DNA of 64,000 bases. Source: an uncultured Comamonadaceae bacterium (GTDB lineage Bacteria; Pseudomonadota; Gammaproteobacteria; Burkholderiales; Burkholderiaceae). The translations under genes and the position numbers were made by a program. The DNA lies in assembly GCA_946482595.1 (NCBI GenBank), contig CAMLSD010000004.1, positions 20,919 through 84,918 on the forward strand, read 5' to 3'. The first letter of the stretch is position 1, and the number at the start of each line of letters is the position of its first letter. Under the pieces are notes generated by a model. It searched no databases, was not told the origin of the DNA, and was given only the letters and a program-made list of their open reading frames with translations. Positions 45,254 through 55,263 of this stretch are shown here, piece by piece.

Positions 45254-46590
45254 CCACCCCCTGGAAGAAGATCGGCCGCGATGCCGGCTCGATCCTGCTG
45301 GGGCAGCTCGCCACCATCGGGTTCGGCGTGGCCGACACCATCATGGCCGGCCGCCATGCCAGCGAAGACCTCGCGGCCCTGTCGATCGGTGCTGCGCTTT
45401 ACATCAGCATCTATGTCGGCCTGAGCGGCATTGTGCAGGCGCTGATCCCGACGGTGGGCCATCATCACGGCGCCCACGAGCCGCAGCGCATCGGTCAGGT
45501 GTTCCGCCAGGGCCTGTACCTGGCACTGGGGGTGAGCGTGCCGGGCATGTTGCTGATGCTTCATCCCGGCGTGGTGCTCGAGCTGGCCGACGTGACCCCC
45601 GAGGTGGCCCAGCGCGCCCGCGACTACCTCGCCTGGCTGGCCTGGGGTCTGCCGCTGGCCCTGCTGTTCCGGTGCTACAGCGGCCTCAACCAGGGCATCT
45701 CGCGTCCACTCCTCGTCACGGTGCTCCAGCTCCTGGCACTGGCCGCCAAGATCCCGCTGAATGCCTGGTTCATCTTCGGTGGCGCAGGCCTGGCGCCGCA
45801 GGGAACGGTCGGCTGCGGCATGGCCACCGTGTGCATCAATGCCTGCCTGCTGTTGCTTGCAGCCGGCATGCTGCGCTGGCACCCGGTGTACCGGCCGTTC
45901 AAGCTGTGGTCGGGATGGACCGCGCCGCACGGGCCCACCTTGCGTGAACTGCTGCGCCTGGGACTGCCCACAGGAGCGAGCTACTTCGTCGAAGTCACCG
46001 CCTTTGCGCTGATGGCCTTGTTCATCTCCCACTTCGGCACCACCGCGCTGGCCGGCCACCAGATCGTCGCCAACCTGGCCAGCGTGGTCTACATGCTGCC
46101 GCTGTCGATCGCGGTGGCCACCGGGGCCCACGTCGCTCAACTGCGCGGCGCTGGCGACCATGACCGCGCCCGGATCGCTGGCTGGCAGGGCATCGCCTTG
46201 TCGGTCGCCCTGTCGACGACAGTCGCGCTGGGGCTGTACCTGGGCCGCGAGCAGATCGTCGGCGCCTACACGGCAGACCCGGCTGTGCGACAGGTGGCCG
46301 TCGGCCTGTTCGGCTTTATCGTGCTGTATCAGGTGTTCGATGCTGCGCAGGTCACCACCGCGTTTGCGCTGCGCTCGTTCCGTGTGGCCCTGCTCCCGGC
46401 GCTGGCCTATGCCGTGTCGCTCTGGGGCGCCGGTCTGGGTGGGGGGTATCTGCTGGGGTTCAACCCCGGTGGCCAGGTGCCGCCGATGCTGCAGGGTGCC
46501 AGCGGCTTCTGGGCGGCCAATGCGATCTCGCTGGCCCTGGTGGCCGGCGTGCTGCTGATGCTGTACCGCCGGGTGACGCGCGCGGCGTGA
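45250..46590 (+). CDS. MATE-family efflux transporter
   Basis: This 446-residue polytopic exporter has twelve predicted helices and the MATE/NorM-type features LLGQLATIGFGVADTIMAGR (helix 1), PLLVTVLQLLALAAKIPLNAWFIFG (helices 5-6) and GLPTGASYFVEVTAFALMALFISHFG (helix 7). Such proteins export cationic drugs, metabolites or envelope precursors using Na+ or H+. The start is GTG 45250, overlapping the stop of the ArnT-like gene. It is convergent with phoR, and the 34-nt gap contains two direct copies of GGCCCCAGC. Confidence 0.92.
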   Translation: MTTPWKKIGRDAGSILLGQLATIGFGVADTIMAGRHASEDLAALSIGAALYISIYVGLSGIVQALIPTVGHHHGAHEPQRIGQVFRQGLYLALGVSVPGMLLMLHPGVVLELADVTPEVAQRARDYLAWLAWGLPLALLFRCYSGLNQGISRPLLVTVLQLLALAAKIPLNAWFIFGGAGLAPQGTVGCGMATVCINACLLLLAAGMLRWHPVYRPFKLWSGWTAPHGPTLRELLRLGLPTGASYFVEVTAFALMALFISHFGTTALAGHQIVANLASVVYMLPLSIAVATGAHVAQLRGAGDHDRARIAGWQGIALSVALSTTVALGLYLGREQIVGAYTADPAVRQVAVGLFGFIVLYQVFDAAQVTTAFALRSFRVALLPALAYAVSLWGAGLGGGYLLGFNPGGQVPPMLQGASGFWAANAISLALVAGVLLMLYRRVTRAA

Positions 46591-46624
46591 GGCCCCAGCG
46601 GCCCCAGCGGCCCCACGAGGCCCC

Positions 46625-47995
46625 TCAGCGCACGGCCGCCCGCACAACGCCTTTGGATGCGGGTGCTGCGTGTGCACCGCCCGCAGCGCGCCGCACACGC
46701 AGCGCCGGGTAGATCAGGCGGAATTGCGAGCCTCGACCCGGCTCGCTCTGCACGTCGAGCTCGCCGCCGTGGCGCTGCACCACATGCTTGACGATCGACA
46801 GTCCCAGCCCTGTGCCGCCCGTCTCGCGCGAGCGGCTGCCGTCCACGCGGTAGAAGCGCTCGGTCAGGCGCGGGATGTGCTCCTTTTCGATCCCGATGCC
46901 GGTGTCCTTCACCAGGAACTCCCCGCAACCGTCCGGGCGGACACGCCACTGCACATGCACCTGGCCATCCGCCGGGGTGTAGCGGATCGCATTGCTCACC
47001 AGATTGGTCAGGGCGCTGAGCAGCTCGCTTTCGGCCCCTGCGAGTTCATCGCCGGCGGAGACGGAAAAGACGATACGGTGGCGCCCCTGGGACAGCGTCA
47101 GTGCGTCGTTTTCGCAGTGCGCCATCATCTTGCTCACCGGCACCCATTGGTCCGCCGGCGGGCGCGGGCTGCCCTCGAGTTGTGCCAGTGTGAGCAGGTC
47201 GTTCACCAGAGTCTGCATGCGTTGGGTCTGCTGGCCCATCAAATTGAGCACCCGGCGACGCTCCACCTCGGTCAGCGGCAGGTTCGCCATGGTCTCGATG
47301 AAGCCGGACAGCACGGTCAGTGGCGTGCGGATCTCGTGGGACACATTGGCGACAAAATCGCGCCGCATGGTGTCGGCACGTTCGCGTTCGGTGATGTCCT
47401 GAGAGAGCACCAGCTTGTTGCCATCGCCATAGCGGCGAATGATCACTGACAGCATGGCCTGCCCGTGAGGGCTGGGGAATTGCACCTGCCCTGTGAAGTC
47501 ACCGGCCTGCAGATAGGACACGAAGGCCGGCGAACGCACGAGGTTGGTCACGCGCTGGCGCACATCACGCTCGGGGTCGAGCGCAAAATGCTCGGCCGAG
47601 ATGCGGTTGCACCACTCGATCTGATCGCCTTCGTCGAGCATCATCACGCCGTTGGGCGAGGCCTCGATGGCCGACAGGAACTGCGACAGGCGGCTCTTTT
47701 CCTGCACCACGCTGAGCTCGCGCGCGCGCACGGCCCGTTCGATGCGGTAGCCCAGCTCGCCCCAGATGCCTGGGTCGCGCGGCGCCGTCCCTTCCTGCTG
47801 CCCGCGCAACCAGCGCAGCAGACGCCCGACCCGCAGGGCGTCCACCAGCGCCACCAGGGCGATGCCGACGACCGCGCCAAGCACCATGCCGCTGACCGGC
47901 GCCTGCAGCACACGGCCCCCTACCCATCGCCCGATGAGACCGAACAGCAGCATCATCGCGGTGCCGGCGAACACGCGCGGCAGGAACCAGGACAT
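46625..47995 (-). CDS. phoR: Phosphate regulon sensor kinase PhoR
   Basis: This is a 456-residue inner-membrane histidine kinase, inhibited by Pst/PhoU when phosphate is ample. Two hydrophobic helices at the N-terminus (about 10-50) are followed by a charged linker (DUF3329-like) and a PAS domain (about 105-205). The H-box is FVANVSHEIRTPL, the N-box NLVSNAIRYTP, the G1 box KDTGIGIE and the G2 box GGTGLGLSIV. It is the last gene of the pstSCAB-phoU-phoB-phoR run, 18 nt after phoB. Confidence 0.95.
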   Translation of the reverse strand: MSWFLPRVFAGTAMMLLFGLIGRWVGGRVLQAPVSGMVLGAVVGIALVALVDALRVGRLLRWLRGQQEGTAPRDPGIWGELGYRIERAVRARELSVVQEKSRLSQFLSAIEASPNGVMMLDEGDQIEWCNRISAEHFALDPERDVRQRVTNLVRSPAFVSYLQAGDFTGQVQFPSPHGQAMLSVIIRRYGDGNKLVLSQDITERERADTMRRDFVANVSHEIRTPLTVLSGFIETMANLPLTEVERRRVLNLMGQQTQRMQTLVNDLLTLAQLEGSPRPPADQWVPVSKMMAHCENDALTLSQGRHRIVFSVSAGDELAGAESELLSALTNLVSNAIRYTPADGQVHVQWRVRPDGCGEFLVKDTGIGIEKEHIPRLTERFYRVDGSRSRETGGTGLGLSIVKHVVQRHGGELDVQSEPGRGSQFRLIYPALRVRRAAGGAHAAPASKGVVRAAVR

Positions 47996-48013
47996 GTCAG
48001 GTGGGCCTTTGCT

Positions 48014-48712
48014 TCAGGCGGCGGCCGAAACCTGCTGGGTCAGGCGGTAGCCCGCGCCGCGCACGGTCTCGATCATCTGCGAGCACTGCACCGGCGCAAG
48101 CGCCTCGCGCAACCGCTTGACGTGCACGTCGACCGTGCGCTCTTCAATGAAGACATGATCGCCCCAGACGCGATCGAGCAGTTGCGCGCGGCTGTGCACA
48201 CGCTCGGGGTGCGTGAGGAAGAAGTGCAACAGCTTGAATTCGGTCGGCCCGACCTTGACCTCCTGGTCGCCGCGCGACACCCGACGCGTGGCGGGGTCCA
48301 GCCTCAGCTTGCCGACTTCGACGGCAGAGTCCAGCGCCTCGGGCGCCTTGCGGCGCAGCACGGCGCGGATGCGGGCCATCAGCTCGTTGGTCGAGAACGG
48401 TTTGACCAGATAGTCGTCGGCCCCAGCATCGAGGCCGGCAATCTTGTCCGGCTCACCACCGCGGGCGGTGAGCATGATGATGGGCACTTCCTTCGTGCGC
48501 GACTCGCTGCGCCAGCGCTTGGCCAGCGCCAGTCCGGACTGCCCCGGCAACATCCAGTCCAGCAGCACCAGGTCAGGCAGCACCCGGTCGACCTCCGCCG
48601 TGGCCTGGTCCGCATCGGCCGCCACGGTGACCTCGTAACCGGCATGACGCAGATTGATCGAGATCAGTTCGGCAATCGCGCTTTCGTCCTCGACGACCAG
48701 CACTCGGCTCAT
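48014..48712 (-). CDS. phoB: Phosphate regulon response regulator PhoB
   Basis: This is a 232-residue OmpR/PhoB-type regulator. The receiver has the acidic pair Glu8/Asp9, phosphoacceptor Asp52 (LVLLDWMLPG) and Lys in LVKPFS. The C-terminal winged helix contains FKLLHFFLTHPERVHSRAQLLDRVWGDHVFIEERTVDVHVKRLREAL. It activates genes preceded by Pho boxes when phosphate is scarce; the Pho box upstream of pstS in this window is a probable target. It is preceded by phoU at 31 nt. Confidence 0.97.
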   Translation of the reverse strand: MSRVLVVEDESAIAELISINLRHAGYEVTVAADADQATAEVDRVLPDLVLLDWMLPGQSGLALAKRWRSESRTKEVPIIMLTARGGEPDKIAGLDAGADDYLVKPFSTNELMARIRAVLRRKAPEALDSAVEVGKLRLDPATRRVSRGDQEVKVGPTEFKLLHFFLTHPERVHSRAQLLDRVWGDHVFIEERTVDVHVKRLREALAPVQCSQMIETVRGAGYRLTQQVSAAA

Positions 48713-48743
48713 GCAAAAGTCTCCTTGGGTCGTGGATGAAGGG

Positions 48744-49451
48744 TCAGCTCACGGCGGACTCGACACTTTCCATCGGGATGTGCCGCACGTCCGTGCCCTT
48801 GACGATGTAGATGATCTGCTCGGCCAGGTTCTTGGCATGGTCGCCCACCCGCTCGATGGCCTTGGCCACGAACACCAGGTCGATGCTGGCCGAGATGGTG
48901 CGCGGGTCTTCCATCATGTAGGTGATGAGCTTGCGCATCAGGCCGTCGAACTCCATGTCGATCTGGTTGTCCTGCTTGAGCACCTCGACCGCCTTGTTGA
49001 CGTCCAGGCGCGCAAAGGCGTCGAGCGTCTTGCGCAGCTGGTCGGTGGCCAGTGACGCCTCGAAGGACAGATCGGCCACCGGCAGGCGCAGCCGGCTGGA
49101 CACACCGGTGTTGATCAGGCGCTGCACCGTGCGGGCGATGCGGGCGGCTTCGTCGCCCACACGTTCGAGGTTGCCGATGGTCTTGGAGATGGCAATCAGC
49201 AGACGCAGATCGCGTGCGGTGGGCTGGCGTCGCGCGATGATCGTCGACAGATCGCGGTCGATGTCGACCTCCATCTGGTTCACGCGCTCTTCCTGGGAGA
49301 TGACTTGAGTGGCGATGTCGCCGCTGAAGTTCGTGAGGGCGTAGACGGCCTGCGCCACCTGGGATTCGACCAGGCCGCCCATCTCGAGCACGCGGGTGGA
49401 GATGCCGCTGAGCTCGGCGTCGAACTGGGTGGACAGATGCTTGTCGGACAT
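48744..49451 (-). CDS. phoU: Phosphate signalling protein PhoU
   Basis: This is a 235-residue all-helical protein made of two similar three-helix halves. Metal-binding PhoU motifs are seen around ERVNQMEVDIDRDL and EVLKQDNQIDMEFDGLMRKL. It links the Pst transporter to PhoR and restrains phosphate uptake. The ATG at 49451 follows AGGAG. It lies 25 nt after pstB. Confidence 0.96.
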   Translation of the reverse strand: MSDKHLSTQFDAELSGISTRVLEMGGLVESQVAQAVYALTNFSGDIATQVISQEERVNQMEVDIDRDLSTIIARRQPTARDLRLLIAISKTIGNLERVGDEAARIARTVQRLINTGVSSRLRLPVADLSFEASLATDQLRKTLDAFARLDVNKAVEVLKQDNQIDMEFDGLMRKLITYMMEDPRTISASIDLVFVAKAIERVGDHAKNLAEQIIYIVKGTDVRHIPMESVESAVS

Positions 49452-49476
49452 GGAGTGCTCCTGGTGGAACGGCGGG

Positions 49477-50262
49477 TCAGCCGAAGCGCCCGGTGATGTA
49501 GTCTTCGGTGTCCTTCTTCTTGGGCTTCATGAAGAGGTCCGAGGTGGGGCCGAACTCGATCAGGTCGCCCAGGTACATGTAGGCCGTGTAGTCGGAGCAA
49601 CGCGCCGCCTGCTGCATGTTGTGCGTCACGATGACCACCGTATAGTCGGTCTTCAGTTCGTGGATCAGTTCCTCGATCTTGCCGGTCGAGATAGGGTCCA
49701 GCGCCGAGCAGGGTTCGTCAAGCAGCAGCACTTCGGGCTTGATGGCAATGCCGCGCGCGATGCACAGGCGCTGCTGCTGACCGCCCGACAGGCCCGAGCC
49801 GCTCTGGCCCAGCTTGTCCTTGACCTCGTTCCACAGCGCCGCTTTCTTCAGCGCCCATTCGACACGCTCGTCCATCTCGACGCGAGACAGATTTTCGAAC
49901 AGGCGCACGCCGAAGGCGATGTTGTCGTAGATCGACATCGGGAACGGCGTGGGCTTCTGGAACACCATGCCGATCTTGGCCCGGATCAGCGACACGTCCA
50001 GCCGCGAGGTCAGGATGTTTTCACCGTCCAGGTTGATCTCGCCCTGCGCGCGCTGTTCGGGATACAGCTCGAACATCCGGTTGAAGGTGCGCAGCAGCGT
50101 GGACTTGCCACAACCCGACGGGCCGATGAAGGCCGTGACCTTCTTCTCGGGGATGTCGAGGTTGATGTTCTTCAGCGCGTGAAAGCTGCCGTAGTAGAAG
50201 TTGAGATTGCGCACCGACAGCTTGGCTTTTTCGGTGACGGGGAATTCGACTTTCGCGTCCAT
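49477..50262 (-). CDS. pstB: Phosphate ABC transporter ATP-binding protein PstB
   Basis: This is the 261-residue ATPase of the high-affinity phosphate importer. Walker A is [14 protein letters not shown], the Q-loop is near [16 protein letters not shown], the ABC signature is [11 protein letters not shown], and Walker B is [12 protein letters not shown]. It works with PstA and PstC at the inner membrane and lies 16 nt after pstA. Confidence 0.97.
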   Translation of the reverse strand: MDAKVEFPVTEKAKLSVRNLNFYYGSFHALKNINLDIPEKKVTAFIGPSGCGKSTLLRTFNRMFELYPEQRAQGEINLDGENILTSRLDVSLIRAKIGMVFQKPTPFPMSIYDNIAFGVRLFENLSRVEMDERVEWALKKAALWNEVKDKLGQSGSGLSGGQQQRLCIARGIAIKPEVLLLDEPCSALDPISTGKIEELIHELKTDYTVVIVTHNMQQAARCSDYTAYMYLGDLIEFGPTSDLFMKPKKKDTEDYITGRFG

Positions 50263-50278
50263 GAGTCGGCCTCGACGA

Positions 50279-51145
50279 TCAGTGTTTGTTGCGGAACAGC
50301 ACGCGCGCCAGGATGTTCAGCGCCAGCACGCCCAGGGTGATCAGGAACACGCCTGCCCAGGCCAGTTTCTGCCAGTTCTCATACGGGCTCATCGCGAACT
50401 TGAAGATCGTGACCGGCAGGCTGGCCATCGGCTCCATCATGTCGGACGTCCAGAACTGGTTGGACAGCGCCGTGAACAGCAGCGGAGCGGTTTCACCGGC
50501 AATGCGCGCCAGCGCCAGCAGCACGCCGGTCACCACGCCCGCACGGGCCGCCTTCAGCGTGACCGACGAGATCACCTTCCACTTCGGCGTGCCCAGGGCG
50601 TAGGCCGCCTCGCGCAGTGCATTCGGAATCAGTGACAGCATGTTTTCCGTGGTTCGGATCACCACCGGGATCACGAGCAGCGCCAGCGCCAGGATGCCGG
50701 CAAACCCCGAAAAGCCCTTCATCGGCGCCACGACTACCGCATAGATGAACAGCCCCACCACGATGGACGGTGCCGACAGCAGGATGTCGTTGATGAAACG
50801 CACCACCTCGCCCAGCCAGCCCTTCTGGCCATACTCGGCCAGGTAGATGCCGGCCAGCACGCCGATCGGTGTGCCCAGGGCCGTGGCCAGCGTCACCATC
50901 ACCAGCGAGCCGAAGATGGCATTGGCCAGGCCGCCGGTTTCGGCCTGCGGCGGGGGGGTCATCTCGGTGAACACCGACAGCGCGATGCCACCCAGTCCCA
51001 GGCGCAGCGTTTCCCAGAGGATCCACATCAGCCAGAAGATGCCGAAGGCCATGGCACACAGCGACAGCGTGAGCGCCACCGCGTTGACCGTCTTGCGTTT
51101 GCGGTGCTTGGCCATGCGGCCTGCATCGAGTGCAGCAATGCTCAT
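50279..51145 (-). CDS. pstA: Phosphate ABC transporter permease PstA
   Basis: This is a 288-residue inner-membrane permease with six predicted helices and the EAA-like loop [44 protein letters not shown] that contacts PstB. The ATG at 51145 overlaps the pstC stop as ATGA, coupling the two permease subunits. Confidence 0.96.
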   Translation of the reverse strand: MSIAALDAGRMAKHRKRKTVNAVALTLSLCAMAFGIFWLMWILWETLRLGLGGIALSVFTEMTPPPQAETGGLANAIFGSLVMVTLATALGTPIGVLAGIYLAEYGQKGWLGEVVRFINDILLSAPSIVVGLFIYAVVVAPMKGFSGFAGILALALLVIPVVIRTTENMLSLIPNALREAAYALGTPKWKVISSVTLKAARAGVVTGVLLALARIAGETAPLLFTALSNQFWTSDMMEPMASLPVTIFKFAMSPYENWQKLAWAGVFLITLGVLALNILARVLFRNKH

Positions 51146-52119
51146 GAACGTGTCCCCTCACCCTTGCGCAAGCGCATCAGCAGCAGCTTGGACAGGGCCA
51201 GCACCACGAAGGTGATGAAGAAAAGCACCAGCCCCAGGTAGATCAGCGAAGCCTGGTGCAGGCCAGCCGACGCCTCGGCAAACTCGTTGGCCAGCGCCGA
51301 CGTGATGCTGTTGGCAGCCTCGAACAATGACAAGGAATTCAACTGGTTGAAATTGCCGATCACGAAGGTGACGGCCATGGTCTCGCCCAGGGCTCGGCCC
51401 AGACCCAGCATGATGCCGCCGACCACACCCGTCTTCGTATAGGGCAGCACGACCTTCCAGACCACCTCCCAGGTGGTCGAGCCCAGGCCGTAGGCCGACT
51501 CCTTCAGCAGTGCCGGCGTGACCTCGAACACGTCACGCATCACCGACGCGATGAACGGAATGATCATGATGGCCAGGATGATGCCGGCCGAGAGAATGCC
51601 GATGCCCACCGGCGGACCCGAAAACAGCGCCCCCAGGTAGGGCACATCGCTGAAGGCACCCTGCAGGGGCTGTTGCACATAGGTCGCCAGGATCGGGCCG
51701 AACACCAGAAGACCCCACATGCCGTAGACGATCGACGGCACCGCGGCCAGCAGCTCGACGGCAATGCCCAGCGGGCGCTTGAGCCAGTTGGGGGCCAATT
51801 CGGTGAGGAACAGCGCAATGCCGAAGCTCACCGGCACGGCGATCAGCAGGGCAATGAACGAGGTCATCACCGTGCCGTAGATCATGATCAGGCCGCCGAA
51901 CTCCTCCTGGACCGGGTCCCATTCGCTGCGCCACAGGAAGCTCAGGCCGTACTTCTCGATCGCCGGTGCGGCACCGATCAGCAGCGAGATGATGATGCCG
52001 GCCAGCAGCGCCAGGGTCAGCAGCGCTGCGCCGTGCACCACCACGGAAAACAGCGTGTCGACCCAAGGCGCGGCGCGACGCTCCGGTGGGGGCGACCCCG
52101 TCGGATCCGATCTGTCCAT
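51142..52119 (-). CDS. pstC: Phosphate ABC transporter permease PstC
   Basis: This is a 325-residue inner-membrane permease. The first helix is [22 protein letters not shown] and the periplasmic loop is [13 protein letters not shown]. The EAA-type loop is [47 protein letters not shown] 52119 suits the family N-terminus; the ribosome-binding site is weak. It lies 124 nt after pstS and overlaps pstA. Confidence 0.95.
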   Translation of the reverse strand: MDRSDPTGSPPPERRAAPWVDTLFSVVVHGAALLTLALLAGIIISLLIGAAPAIEKYGLSFLWRSEWDPVQEEFGGLIMIYGTVMTSFIALLIAVPVSFGIALFLTELAPNWLKRPLGIAVELLAAVPSIVYGMWGLLVFGPILATYVQQPLQGAFSDVPYLGALFSGPPVGIGILSAGIILAIMIIPFIASVMRDVFEVTPALLKESAYGLGSTTWEVVWKVVLPYTKTGVVGGIMLGLGRALGETMAVTFVIGNFNQLNSLSLFEAANSITSALANEFAEASAGLHQASLIYLGLVLFFITFVVLALSKLLLMRLRKGEGTRS

Positions 52120-52243
52120 CTTGTCGTCTTTGTCGTAGGGAGATGCGGGGAGTGTAGCGGCCACGATTCCTCCGGAGCGAACAGTCCACGAGGGGGCCTG
52201 GCCCCCTCGTGCACTCAGGTTGGCTGCCTGGGGCAGCCGGGGA

Positions 52244-53281
52244 TCACTTGGTGGCGACGGCCTTGCCGGACGCGTCCTTGATCTGCGCCCACTGGGCACG
52301 CACCAGGGTCTTCACCGAGTCAGGCAGCGGCACGTACTCGAGGTCGGACGCCATCTTGTCGCCGTTGTTGTAGGCCCAGTCGAAGAACTTCAGCGAGTTG
52401 GTGGCCTGGGCGGGCTTGTCCTGCGCCTTGTGCATCAGGATGAAGGTGGCGCCGGTGATGGGCCAGCTGTCCTTGCCGGGCTGCTCGGTCAACACCTGGT
52501 AGAAGCTCTTGGCCCAGTCGGCCCCGGCCGCAGCAGCCTTGAAGTTGACTTCGTCCGGACCGACGTAGTTGCCGTCCTTGTTGCGCATCATCACGTACGA
52601 CATCTTGTTCTGCTTGGCGTAGGCGTACTCCACATAGCCGATGGAGTTGGGCAGACGCTGCACGAAGGCCGACACACCCTCATTGCCCTTGCCGCCCGCG
52701 CCCGTGGGCCAGTTCACCGCCGTGCCTTCACCGACCTTGGACTTCCATTCCGCGTTCACCTTGGACAGGTAGTTCGTGAAGATGAAGCTGGTGCCCGAGC
52801 CATCCGCGCGGCGCACCACGGCGATCGCCGCGTCCGGCAGCGGCACGCCGGGGTTCAGGGCGGTCAGTGCTGCGTCATTCCAGCGGGTGATCTTGCCCAG
52901 GTAGATGTCGCCGAGAACCTGGCCGGTCATCTTGATCTGGCCCGGGGTGATGCCCTTGATGTTGACCACCGGCACCACACCACCGATCACGGTGGGGAAC
53001 TGCAGCAGACCGTCCTTGGCCAGCTCTTCTTCCTTCAGCGGCGCATCGGACGCACCGAAGTCGACCGTCTTGGCCTTGATCTGGCGGATGCCGGCGCCGG
53101 AGCCGACCGACTGATAGTTGATGCGTGCACCCGTGGCCTTGTTGTAGGCGTCGGCCCACTTGGCGTACACCGGCGCGGGGAAGGATGCGCCGGCACCCGT
53201 CACGTCCTGAGCCTGGACTGCAAAAGACACGCTCACAAGGGTGGCCGTGGCCAGGGCAGATCGGAGCAGGGAGAGTTTCAT
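52244..53281 (-). CDS. pstS: Phosphate-binding protein PstS
   Basis: This is a 345-residue periplasmic phosphate receptor. A Sec signal ([16 protein letters not shown]) precedes [19 protein letters not shown]. Phosphate-ligand segments include [23 protein letters not shown] and [19 protein letters not shown] 53281 is preferred over a GTG three codons earlier because AAAGG lies 9 nt upstream. A tandem Pho box sits about 70 nt upstream. Confidence 0.97.
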   Translation of the reverse strand: MKLSLLRSALATATLVSVSFAVQAQDVTGAGASFPAPVYAKWADAYNKATGARINYQSVGSGAGIRQIKAKTVDFGASDAPLKEEELAKDGLLQFPTVIGGVVPVVNIKGITPGQIKMTGQVLGDIYLGKITRWNDAALTALNPGVPLPDAAIAVVRRADGSGTSFIFTNYLSKVNAEWKSKVGEGTAVNWPTGAGGKGNEGVSAFVQRLPNSIGYVEYAYAKQNKMSYVMMRNKDGNYVGPDEVNFKAAAAGADWAKSFYQVLTEQPGKDSWPITGATFILMHKAQDKPAQATNSLKFFDWAYNNGDKMASDLEYVPLPDSVKTLVRAQWAQIKDASGKAVATK

Positions 53282-53351
53282 GGAATGCACCTTTCAACGG
53301 GATAAGGAATTCGGGTTGGACAGGAGCGTTCTCCTGACGCAGGCGGACTGT

Positions 53352-53380
53352 AAGACGGCTGTATGACAGCGCCGTGACAA
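53352..53380 (-). promoter_or_regulatory. Tandem Pho box upstream of pstS
   Basis: Read on the minus strand, three 7-bp units, TTGTCAC, CTGTCAT and CCGTCTT, are separated by 4 bp each (11-bp period). They match the PhoB direct-repeat consensus CTGTCAT with its A/T-rich 4-bp spacer. Two overlapping PhoB dimer sites are therefore possible. Confidence 0.75.
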
Positions 53381-53526
53381 CCCCGACCCCTTAAGGCAAC
53401 CGGCGCAGATGTGATGGGAACGTCATTTTTCCATCATGAATCTGTCACATGCGCTTTCTAAGCTTCGCGACGCTGCGGCCCGGTCCGGGCCGAGCGACCC
53501 CTTTTTCAGGATTCCCAGGAGTTTTC

Positions 53527-54015
53527 ATGAACAAACGGACTTGGCTGATCGCCTCTGCCTCGGTGGTGCTGGCCGCTCTGGCGGGTTGCGCGACCTCCCC
53601 CGCGCCCCGGACCATCGCCGACACCGCGGCTTCGACCGCCCAGCTGTCGACCCTCAACAAGCTGATCAATGACGCCGGCCTGAGCGACACGCTGCGAGCC
53701 CAGGGCCCGTATACCGTGTTCGCCCCGAGCGACGAGGCCTTCAAGGCCGTGCCCAAGAGCACGCTGGACGCACTGGCGCGCGACAAGGAGCAGCTCAAGG
53801 CCGTGCTGAGCTACCACGTGGTGCCGGGCAAGGTGATGGCTGCCGACGTGAAGGCCGGCAAGGTCAAGACCGTGCAGGGCGCCGACGTGGCACTGGCCAA
53901 GGCCGGCACCTTCGTGACTGTCGAGGAAGCGATGGTCGTGCAGGCCGACGTGGCCGCGAGCAACGGCGTGGTCCACGTGATCGACCGGGTCCTGATTCCG
54001 CCGAAGAAGAAGTAA
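53527..54015 (+). CDS. Fasciclin-domain lipoprotein
   Basis: This 162-residue lipoprotein (lipobox LAGC, Cys about residue 21) carries one FAS1 domain. Conserved features are the H1 motif GPYTVFAPSDEAFKAVP, a central LKAVLSYHVVPGKVMAADV and the H2 region NGVVHVIDRVLIPP. FAS1 proteins mediate adhesion or matrix interaction; the bacterial role is mostly unknown. ATG 53527 follows CCCAGGAG. It is divergent from pstS across 245 nt. Confidence 0.9.
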   Translation: MNKRTWLIASASVVLAALAGCATSPAPRTIADTAASTAQLSTLNKLINDAGLSDTLRAQGPYTVFAPSDEAFKAVPKSTLDALARDKEQLKAVLSYHVVPGKVMAADVKAGKVKTVQGADVALAKAGTFVTVEEAMVVQADVAASNGVVHVIDRVLIPPKKK

Positions 54016-54084
54016 ACGCAGTGCCCGTGGGGGAGCGTCGGGTCGGGCTGCCCCGCAGGCATGCCAACTGAACGAGGCTCTTCC

Positions 54085-55227
54085 ATGATGCATCCCATTC
54101 ACCGCCGAAAGCTGCTGATCGGCACGGCAGCGGCGCTGGCCGCGCCAGCAATCCCGGCCCAGCCCACGGCCCGGGCCGCCCGTACGTCGGGCCCGGCCAC
54201 GACCTCACGTGTCGCCCAGATCCTGGACATGTCGCTCGAACAGCAGGAACTGTCGCGCGACTATTCGACCGGCGTCCGACTCGCATGGGCAACGGCAGGA
54301 TCGGCCACGGCGTCGGTGCCGCTCGTCACCTTCGAGACCGATGGCAGCCCGGCCTCGCTGGCACGCACGCTGGCGGCCATCCGCGAAGACCGCTCCATCT
54401 GCGCGCTGCTCGGCACGGCCGGCGAGCGCCTGGCGCTGGACTGCGCGGCCGCCTTGCAGCGCGAGCCGCTGGACATCGCGCATGTCGGTCCCTGGCTGGC
54501 CGACACCGCAAGCGACCGTGACGACAACACCCTGTGCCTGTTCGCCTCTCGCCATGCTCAGTTGCGGCACGCGCTGCGTAGTCTGGACGGCATGGGCATC
54601 AACGAACTGGGCGTGGTGTACGCTGGCACGGGCCAGCGCAACGCCCACGACGCCGAGATTGCGGCACTGGCCGACAGTCTGAAGCTCAAGGTCACCCGCT
54701 TCAGCCCACAGGCGGGCGAGGACATCGAGGCATTGGCGCGCAGGCTGCCCGCCAACGTGCCGGTGGTGGTCATCTTTGTGGGCGGGACGGTCGAAATGGC
54801 CCGCCTGGGCCAGGTGCTCAGCGCCCGGCGCATGCAGCGCTACCTCGTGGGGCTCGCAGACGTCAACGCAACAGCCCTCACTCAGATCGGCACCGGAGCT
54901 GGCACGTCGGTGATCCTCACCCAGGTGGTGCCGAATGCCCAGAACAGCACCTTGCCGGTCGTGCGTGACTATCGTCAGCGCCTGAAGGATCTCTACGAAG
55001 AAACGCCTACGGCGGTGAGCCTGGCGGGCTACCTGGTCGGCCGGTACGCGCAGCAGGTGCTGTCACGCGTTCCCGCACCCCTGACCCGCCCTGCGGTGCT
55101 GGCGGCGTTCCGCAGGCGGCCGTCCGAGGACCTGGGCGGTTTCACGATCGATTTTCGCAGCCAGACGCGCGGCAGCAGCTACGTCACGCAGACGATGCTG
55201 TCGAGTGAGGGGCGCCTGATCGGCTGA
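54085..55227 (+). CDS. Type-1 periplasmic-binding-like (LivJ-type) receptor
   Basis: This 380-residue exported protein has a Tat-like signal (HRRKLLIGTAAALAAPAIPAQ) and a receptor-ligand-binding fold: a Rossmann-like half with GMGINELGVVYAGTGQRNAHDAEIAALADSL, and a second with VPVVVIFVGGTVEMARLGQVL. It resembles Leu/Ile/Val-type ABC binding proteins but is divergent and has no permease or ATPase next to it. ATG 54085 is preceded by GAGG at 7 nt; ATG 54061 and 54088 are alternatives. It is convergent with glmM. Confidence 0.78.
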   Translation: MMHPIHRRKLLIGTAAALAAPAIPAQPTARAARTSGPATTSRVAQILDMSLEQQELSRDYSTGVRLAWATAGSATASVPLVTFETDGSPASLARTLAAIREDRSICALLGTAGERLALDCAAALQREPLDIAHVGPWLADTASDRDDNTLCLFASRHAQLRHALRSLDGMGINELGVVYAGTGQRNAHDAEIAALADSLKLKVTRFSPQAGEDIEALARRLPANVPVVVIFVGGTVEMARLGQVLSARRMQRYLVGLADVNATALTQIGTGAGTSVILTQVVPNAQNSTLPVVRDYRQRLKDLYEETPTAVSLAGYLVGRYAQQVLSRVPAPLTRPAVLAAFRRRPSEDLGGFTIDFRSQTRGSSYVTQTMLSSEGRLIG

Positions 55228-55228
55228 C

Positions 55229-55250
55229 CTCGGCGTGGTTCGCCGCCGAG
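55229..55250. terminator. Possible bidirectional terminator hairpin
   Basis: CTCGGCG / CGCCGAG, with an 8-nt loop, lies between the convergent binding-protein and glmM genes. No T run is present on either strand. Confidence 0.3.
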
Positions 55251-55263
55251 CGGCGAGCGCACC

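Noticed and set aside
46591..46620. Tandem GGCCCCAGC copies as a repeat array
   Set aside because: Only two exact copies and one variant in a 34-nt convergent gap; too short to be an array and with no T tract for a terminator.
53440..53460. Pho box for the fasciclin gene
   Set aside because: Only one CTGTCAC unit is present and the next unit 11 bp on does not match, so it is not scored as a site.
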